NCBI GenBank assembly: GCA_945860425.1 | Contig: CAMAQU010000055.1 | Span: 1 to 9,317 of the forward strand | Source of the DNA: Sphingomonas paucimobilis | GTDB taxonomy: Bacteria > Pseudomonadota > Alphaproteobacteria > Sphingomonadales > Sphingomonadaceae | Direction: 5' to 3' | DNA length: 9,317 nt | Shown: one piece after another, positions 5,792-9,317 of the stretch | Layout: every line of letters begins with the position of its first letter | Numbering within the stretch: position 1 is the stretch's first letter | Notes under the pieces: model-generated | What the model was told of the DNA's origin: nothing | The model's database searches: none | Seen by the model: the letters and a program-made list of their open reading frames with translations, nothing else | Made by a program: the position numbers and the translations under genes

Positions 5792-6997
5792 ATGACCCTG
5801 ATGACGCCACAGGAACGGGACGCGATCACGCAGATCGATCCCGCCTTCATGCTGACCCAAGTTGAAACTTGGGCGGCCATAAACAGCGGAACGACCAATC
5901 TTATCGGGCTGAAACAGCTCGCCGCCTGCCTTGCCGATGCCTTTTCGAGCTTGCCAGGGGAGATCCGTCTCATTGACCCAGACCCTGTTGAGACGGTGGA
6001 TGAAAATGGCCACATTCAAACCATCAGGCGTGGGCAGCATCTGCATGTTCGCGTGCGGCCAGATGCCCCTATCCGCGTGCTGCTGACGGGGCATATGGAT
6101 ACGGTTTTTGCGGCCGATCACCCGTTTCAGACCCTCAACTGGATTGAACCAGGCATTCTCAACGGCCCCGGCACGGCGGATATGAAAGGCGGCATTGCGG
6201 TGATCCATGCCGCGCTGACCGCGCTGGAACGGCATGACCATGCCGCGCGCATTGGCTATGACATTCTGATCAACTCTGACGAGGAAACGGGCAGCCATGC
6301 CTCTGCACGTTTGATTGCGACCCTCGCCAAAGGCAAAACAGCCGCATTAACCTATGAACCTGCTCTGCCCGACGGAACACTTGCCGGTGCGCGGCCGGGC
6401 AGTGGGAATTTTTCCATCACGCTCCACGGAACGGCCGCCCATGCAGGCCGAAATCCGGAAGACGGGCGCAACGCTTTACTGGCGGCGGCAGACCTGTCCT
6501 TGCGGCTGGCGGGATTGAGGCATGACGGGCTGAAGGTAAACCCAGCGAGGATTGATGGCGGCGGCCCCAATAACATTGTGCCAGACCTTGCGATATTGCG
6601 CGTAAACCTACGTCCGTCATCGCCGGACGACATGGCAACGGCGCTGCAGGGCCTGCGCGCCCAGATAGAAGCGATTGAGAAAGAGCATGGAGTGCACGCC
6701 CATCTGCACGGGGGCTTCAACCGCCCACCCAAGCCGATAGATGACCAGACGGAAAGGCTCTTTACCCTTGTGAAGAATTGTGGCGCTGATCTGGGTCTGC
6801 CAATTGGCTGGCGCGCCACGGGCGGGGTCTGCGACGGCAATAACATTGCTGCCTGTGGCATCCCTGTGGTCGATACAATGGGCCCGCGTGGCGGTGCTAT
6901 ACATTCAGATAAGGAGTTTTTGATCGTGGACAGTCTTGCGGAACGTGCACAGCTTTCAACGCTAACGCTCATCCGCCTGGCGGAGCATGGTCTATGA
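5792..6997 (+). CDS. M20 family metallopeptidase, carboxypeptidase G2-like; candidate succinylglutamate desuccinylase
   Basis: This is a 401-residue di-zinc amidohydrolase of the M20 family with no signal peptide. The catalytic domain shows LLTGHMDTVF (metal H101, D103), GPGTADMKGG (bridging D130), NSDEETGSHAS (general base E164, metal E165), TYEP (metal E189) and GGAIHSDKEF (metal H371). The lid/dimer domain (about 203-315) includes the GTAAHAGRNPEDGRNA motif with H217. From memory, carboxypeptidase G2 uses H112, D141, E175, E176, E200 and H385; the first five are offset here by a constant 11 residues. That enzyme releases C-terminal glutamate from N-acyl-glutamates. The gene overlaps astA by ATGA, so it is translated with the arginine succinyltransferase pathway. 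Cleavage of N-succinylglutamate to succinate and glutamate, in place of AstE, is inferred and not shown. Another N-acyl amino acid or peptide substrate is possible. Confidence 0.88.
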   Translation: MTLMTPQERDAITQIDPAFMLTQVETWAAINSGTTNLIGLKQLAACLADAFSSLPGEIRLIDPDPVETVDENGHIQTIRRGQHLHVRVRPDAPIRVLLTGHMDTVFAADHPFQTLNWIEPGILNGPGTADMKGGIAVIHAALTALERHDHAARIGYDILINSDEETGSHASARLIATLAKGKTAALTYEPALPDGTLAGARPGSGNFSITLHGTAAHAGRNPEDGRNALLAAADLSLRLAGLRHDGLKVNPARIDGGGPNNIVPDLAILRVNLRPSSPDDMATALQGLRAQIEAIEKEHGVHAHLHGGFNRPPKPIDDQTERLFTLVKNCGADLGLPIGWRATGGVCDGNNIAACGIPVVDTMGPRGGAIHSDKEFLIVDSLAERAQLSTLTLIRLAEHGL

Positions 6998-8025
6998 GCT
7001 ATATCGTCCGCGCAGCACAGGCGCCAGACCTTCAAGCGCTTTATGAAATGGCCAAGAGCACGGGCGGCGGCTTCACAAATTTGCCGCCGGATCGGAAATC
7101 TTTGGCTACAAAATTAGAGCGGGCAGCCGAGGCCTTTGGTCGAACCGATGACGCCTTGCGAGACGATCTGTTCGTTTTTGTTCTGGAAAATACGCAAACC
7201 GGTGAGGTGCGCGGAACCTGCCAGATCTTTGCTCAAGTTGGCCAGAAATGGCCCTTTTACTCTTACCGTCTCGGCATGTTGACGCAGCATAGTGTGGAGT
7301 TGGATCGGACATTCCGAGCGGAAATGTTAACGCTTTCAACCGATCTAGAAGGATCAACCGAGGTTGGTGGCCTCTATCTTCATCACAGTGCCCGCGCCGG
7401 TGGACTGGGCATGTTGATTGCACGCAGCCGCTATCTATTCATCCGCAATCACCGCGCCCGGTTCGCCGACAAAACCTTGGCAGAGTTGCGGGGCGTCATC
7501 GATGAAGCGGCCGGCTCCCCCTTTTGGGATGGCGTTGCCGGACGGTTTTTTGGCATGAACTTTCAACAAGCCGATGAATTCAACGCCGTGCACGGCAATC
7601 AGTTTATTGCAGACCTTATGCCCAAACACCCGGTATACACGGCCATGTTGCCGGAAACGGCCCGTGCCGTCGTGGGCATTCCCCACCCGACAGGTCGCGC
7701 CGCTATGCGCATGCTTGAGCTCGAAGGTTTTGCTTGGGAAAACTATATCGATATCTTCGATGGCGGCCCGACAATGACGGCCCGCACTGACCAAATTCGC
7801 AGCATCCGAGACGCCGCGGAGTCCCGGATCGTCGCGCTCGATGAGACGCTCGGCGCGCATGGAAAGGGAGAGAAAATGCTGCTGGCGCACGGGCGGCTGG
7901 CAGAGTTCCGCGCGAGCTTTGGCTGGATAGACCCGCGTGACGGGGGCATCGCCATCGACCCGCAAACCGCCCATCTCTTGCACATTGGGGAAGGTGATCT
8001 CGTTTCGCATGTGACGCGCTCTTAA
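6994..8025 (+). CDS. astA: Arginine N-succinyltransferase
   Basis: AstA transfers succinyl from succinyl-CoA to the alpha-amino group of arginine, the first step of the AST pathway that uses arginine as nitrogen and carbon source. The 343 residues match the single-chain enzyme (E. coli about 344). Family hallmarks are the N-terminal GNAT-like region with GGGFTNLP (24-31), GLYLHHSARAGGLG (126-139) for acyl-CoA binding, and AELRGVIDEAAGSPFWDG (163-180). Further hallmarks are FFGMNFQQAD (185-194), LMPKHPVYT (208-216) and ENYIDIFDGGPT (249-260). The ATG overlaps the M20 stop (ATGA), with GGAG at 6982-6985, 8 nt upstream, so translation is probably coupled but also independently initiated. It is a single protein, not the AruF/AruG heterodimer of Pseudomonas, since only one gene is present here. 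Confidence 0.96.
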   Translation: MSYIVRAAQAPDLQALYEMAKSTGGGFTNLPPDRKSLATKLERAAEAFGRTDDALRDDLFVFVLENTQTGEVRGTCQIFAQVGQKWPFYSYRLGMLTQHSVELDRTFRAEMLTLSTDLEGSTEVGGLYLHHSARAGGLGMLIARSRYLFIRNHRARFADKTLAELRGVIDEAAGSPFWDGVAGRFFGMNFQQADEFNAVHGNQFIADLMPKHPVYTAMLPETARAVVGIPHPTGRAAMRMLELEGFAWENYIDIFDGGPTMTARTDQIRSIRDAAESRIVALDETLGAHGKGEKMLLAHGRLAEFRASFGWIDPRDGGIAIDPQTAHLLHIGEGDLVSHVTRS

Positions 8026-8026
8026 C

Positions 8027-9304
8027 ATGCTGAGGGAGATTAACTTTGATGGCCTGATTGGCCCAAGCCATAATTATGCGGGGTTAAGCCTCGGCAATCT
8101 TGCCTCTGCACGCAACGCAGGTGGTCGCTCCTACCCGCGCGCCGCAGCGTTGCAGGGCATTGAGAAAATGCGCGCTAATCTCAGGCTCGGCTTGGCGCAA
8201 GGTGTCTTCATGCCGCAGGCCCGCCCCAATCACGCATGGTTGCACAGCATGGGCACAACCGCTCAAGACGCAGATGCTCTTCTCTTAGCCAATTCCCTAT
8301 CAGCATCCTCCATGTGGGCTGCAAATGCGGCGACGGTGTCCCCAGCGCCCGACACGATGGATGGGCGCTGCCATGTGAGCGTCGCCAATCTGATGACGAT
8401 GCCACATCGCAGCCATGAATGGCAGGGCACACTGGCCCAACTCAAAATCGCCTTTGCCGACCCAAGCTTCGCCATCCACTGCCCAATCCCTGCGCCCTTT
8501 GGCGATGAGGGGGCGGCCAACCATATGCGCCTGTGTGCCGAAAATGGTGCGCCGGGGGTGGAGATATTTGTCTATGGCGTTGCAGGTGGCCCCTTCCCTG
8601 CACGACAGCATGTGGAGGCGTCAAAAGCGGTCGCCCGTCATCATGGCGTGAAAGACCCCTTGTTTGTGGCGCAGTCTGAGGCCGCAATTGCCGCCGGTGC
8701 TTTTCACAATGATGTGGTCGCGGTGGCCAATGAACATGTGCTATTTGCGCATGAGCTGGCCTTTGAGGATCAGCAGAGTTTTTACGCACAATTGCGCACC
8801 CGTCTTCCCGAACTCGAGATAATTGAGGTGCCGGCCAACCGCGTAAGCCTCGCCGATGCTATACAATCCTATCTGTTCAACGCCCAGCTTGTGACACTTC
8901 CCGAAGGGGGCATGGCGCTCATCCTGCCGACTGAAGCACAGGATAATGCGCAGGTCTGGGCCTGGTTGCAGGAGATGATCGGTAATAAAGGCCCAATTCG
9001 TCACCTCATCGCAGTTAATGTCCGGCAATCTATGGCCAATGGTGGCGGCCCCGCCTGCCTGCGCCTGCGCATGGTTTGTGACCCAGCGAAAGTGGACCCG
9101 CGCTTTCTGGTCGATGAGGCAAAACTAGACGCCTTTGCCAACCTCGTTGCCCAATATTGGCCTGAGCATATTGACCCGGCACAGCTCAACGATCCAGACC
9201 TTTGGAAAGAGATTGAGACAGCGCAGGCCGCCTTGCTTAAAGCGGCCGATTTGGAAGTGCTGTCCCCGGCCAGCGGACACGCACAACAGGACCCTGTAGA
9301 ATGA
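8027..9304 (+). CDS. astB: N-succinylarginine dihydrolase
   Basis: AstB hydrolyses N2-succinylarginine to N2-succinylornithine, two ammonia and CO2, the second AST step; it belongs to the amidinotransferase/dihydrolase fold superfamily. The 425 residues compare with 447 in E. coli. Hallmarks are EINFDGLIGPSHNYAGLS (4-21), ARPNHAWLHSMG (65-76), GDEGAANHMRL with catalytic E161, AFHNDVVAVAN with catalytic H227, and MANGGGPACLRLR with nucleophile C344. By spacing these are likely E174, H248 and C365 of E. coli. All three are present, so it should be active. The ATG is 1 nt after the astA stop and has no Shine-Dalgarno sequence within 15 nt, so its translation should depend on ribosomes finishing astA. 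Its own TGA overlaps the next ATG. Confidence 0.97.
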   Translation: MLREINFDGLIGPSHNYAGLSLGNLASARNAGGRSYPRAAALQGIEKMRANLRLGLAQGVFMPQARPNHAWLHSMGTTAQDADALLLANSLSASSMWAANAATVSPAPDTMDGRCHVSVANLMTMPHRSHEWQGTLAQLKIAFADPSFAIHCPIPAPFGDEGAANHMRLCAENGAPGVEIFVYGVAGGPFPARQHVEASKAVARHHGVKDPLFVAQSEAAIAAGAFHNDVVAVANEHVLFAHELAFEDQQSFYAQLRTRLPELEIIEVPANRVSLADAIQSYLFNAQLVTLPEGGMALILPTEAQDNAQVWAWLQEMIGNKGPIRHLIAVNVRQSMANGGGPACLRLRMVCDPAKVDPRFLVDEAKLDAFANLVAQYWPEHIDPAQLNDPDLWKEIETAQAALLKAADLEVLSPASGHAQQDPVE

Positions 9305-9317
9305 CACATAGCAATGG
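9301..9317 (+). CDS. Start of a further operon gene, cut by window edge
   Basis: An ATG at 9301 overlaps the astB stop as ATGA and opens a frame reading MTHSN before the window ends. CAGGA at 9287-9291 lies about 9 nt upstream and could serve as ribosome binding site. The overlap repeats the M20-astA junction, which favours a real gene. AST operons usually also carry astC (succinylornithine transaminase) or astD (succinylglutamate semialdehyde dehydrogenase), so one of these is plausible, but five codons cannot identify it. Confidence 0.5.

Noticed and set aside
6352..7035. 227-codon open frame antisense to the M20 gene
   Set aside because: Low-complexity Ser/Pro/Arg/Ala-rich shadow frame opposite a well-supported enzyme; no motif and no plausible ribosome binding site context.
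7435..8028. 197-codon open frame antisense to astA
   Set aside because: The astA reading frame is fully conserved and explains the DNA; the antisense translation has no family features.

Overview
The window looks like an ordinary chromosomal stretch of an alphaproteobacterium, most likely from the Sphingomonadales. The evidence is moderately GC-rich codon use, a short RppH of the alphaproteobacterial NudH/IalA type, malate synthase G, and an arginine succinyltransferase (AST) cluster headed by an M20 peptidase. The order-level assignment is inferred from gene content and protein style and was not checked by a search. No tRNA, rRNA, CRISPR array, insertion sequence or phage gene was seen. Coding density is very high. 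The longest non-coding stretch is the 134-bp divergent region at 5658-5791, and no stretch of 300 bases lacks a gene.

Region 1 (1-1564, + strand) is a tight run of three genes: the C-terminal half of an HSL-type alpha/beta hydrolase, then rppH (3-nt gap), then a class I SAM methyltransferase whose start overlaps the rppH end by 32 nt. Region 2 (1561-5657, - strand) reads glcB (malate synthase G), then an extended glutathione S-transferase-like protein, then trhO (tRNA uridine-34 hydroxylase of the rhodanese family). The trhO and methyltransferase genes converge and their stop codons overlap.

Region 3 (5658-5791) is the shared upstream region of glcB and the AST cluster. It carries a 13-bp perfect palindrome (GGTGAA-T-TTCACC) and a 9-bp direct repeat (ACCTATGGT, twice), which is a good candidate operator region. 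Region 4 (5792-9317, + strand) is a translationally coupled operon: an M20 metallopeptidase resembling glutamate carboxypeptidase G2, then astA (arginine N-succinyltransferase, ATGA overlap), then astB (N-succinylarginine dihydrolase, 1-nt gap), then the first codons of another gene (ATGA overlap) cut by the window edge.

Region 4 degrades arginine. AstA succinylates arginine using succinyl-CoA, and AstB converts succinylarginine to succinylornithine with release of ammonia and CO2. The pathway must end by cleaving N-succinylglutamate to succinate and glutamate, normally by AstE, an M14-like enzyme. The most interesting idea here is that the M20 enzyme coupled to astA does that step in place of AstE. 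Its conserved metal-site residues match those of a glutamate-releasing carboxypeptidase. The divergent malate synthase gene feeds the same central C4 pool and may share control with the arginine operon.
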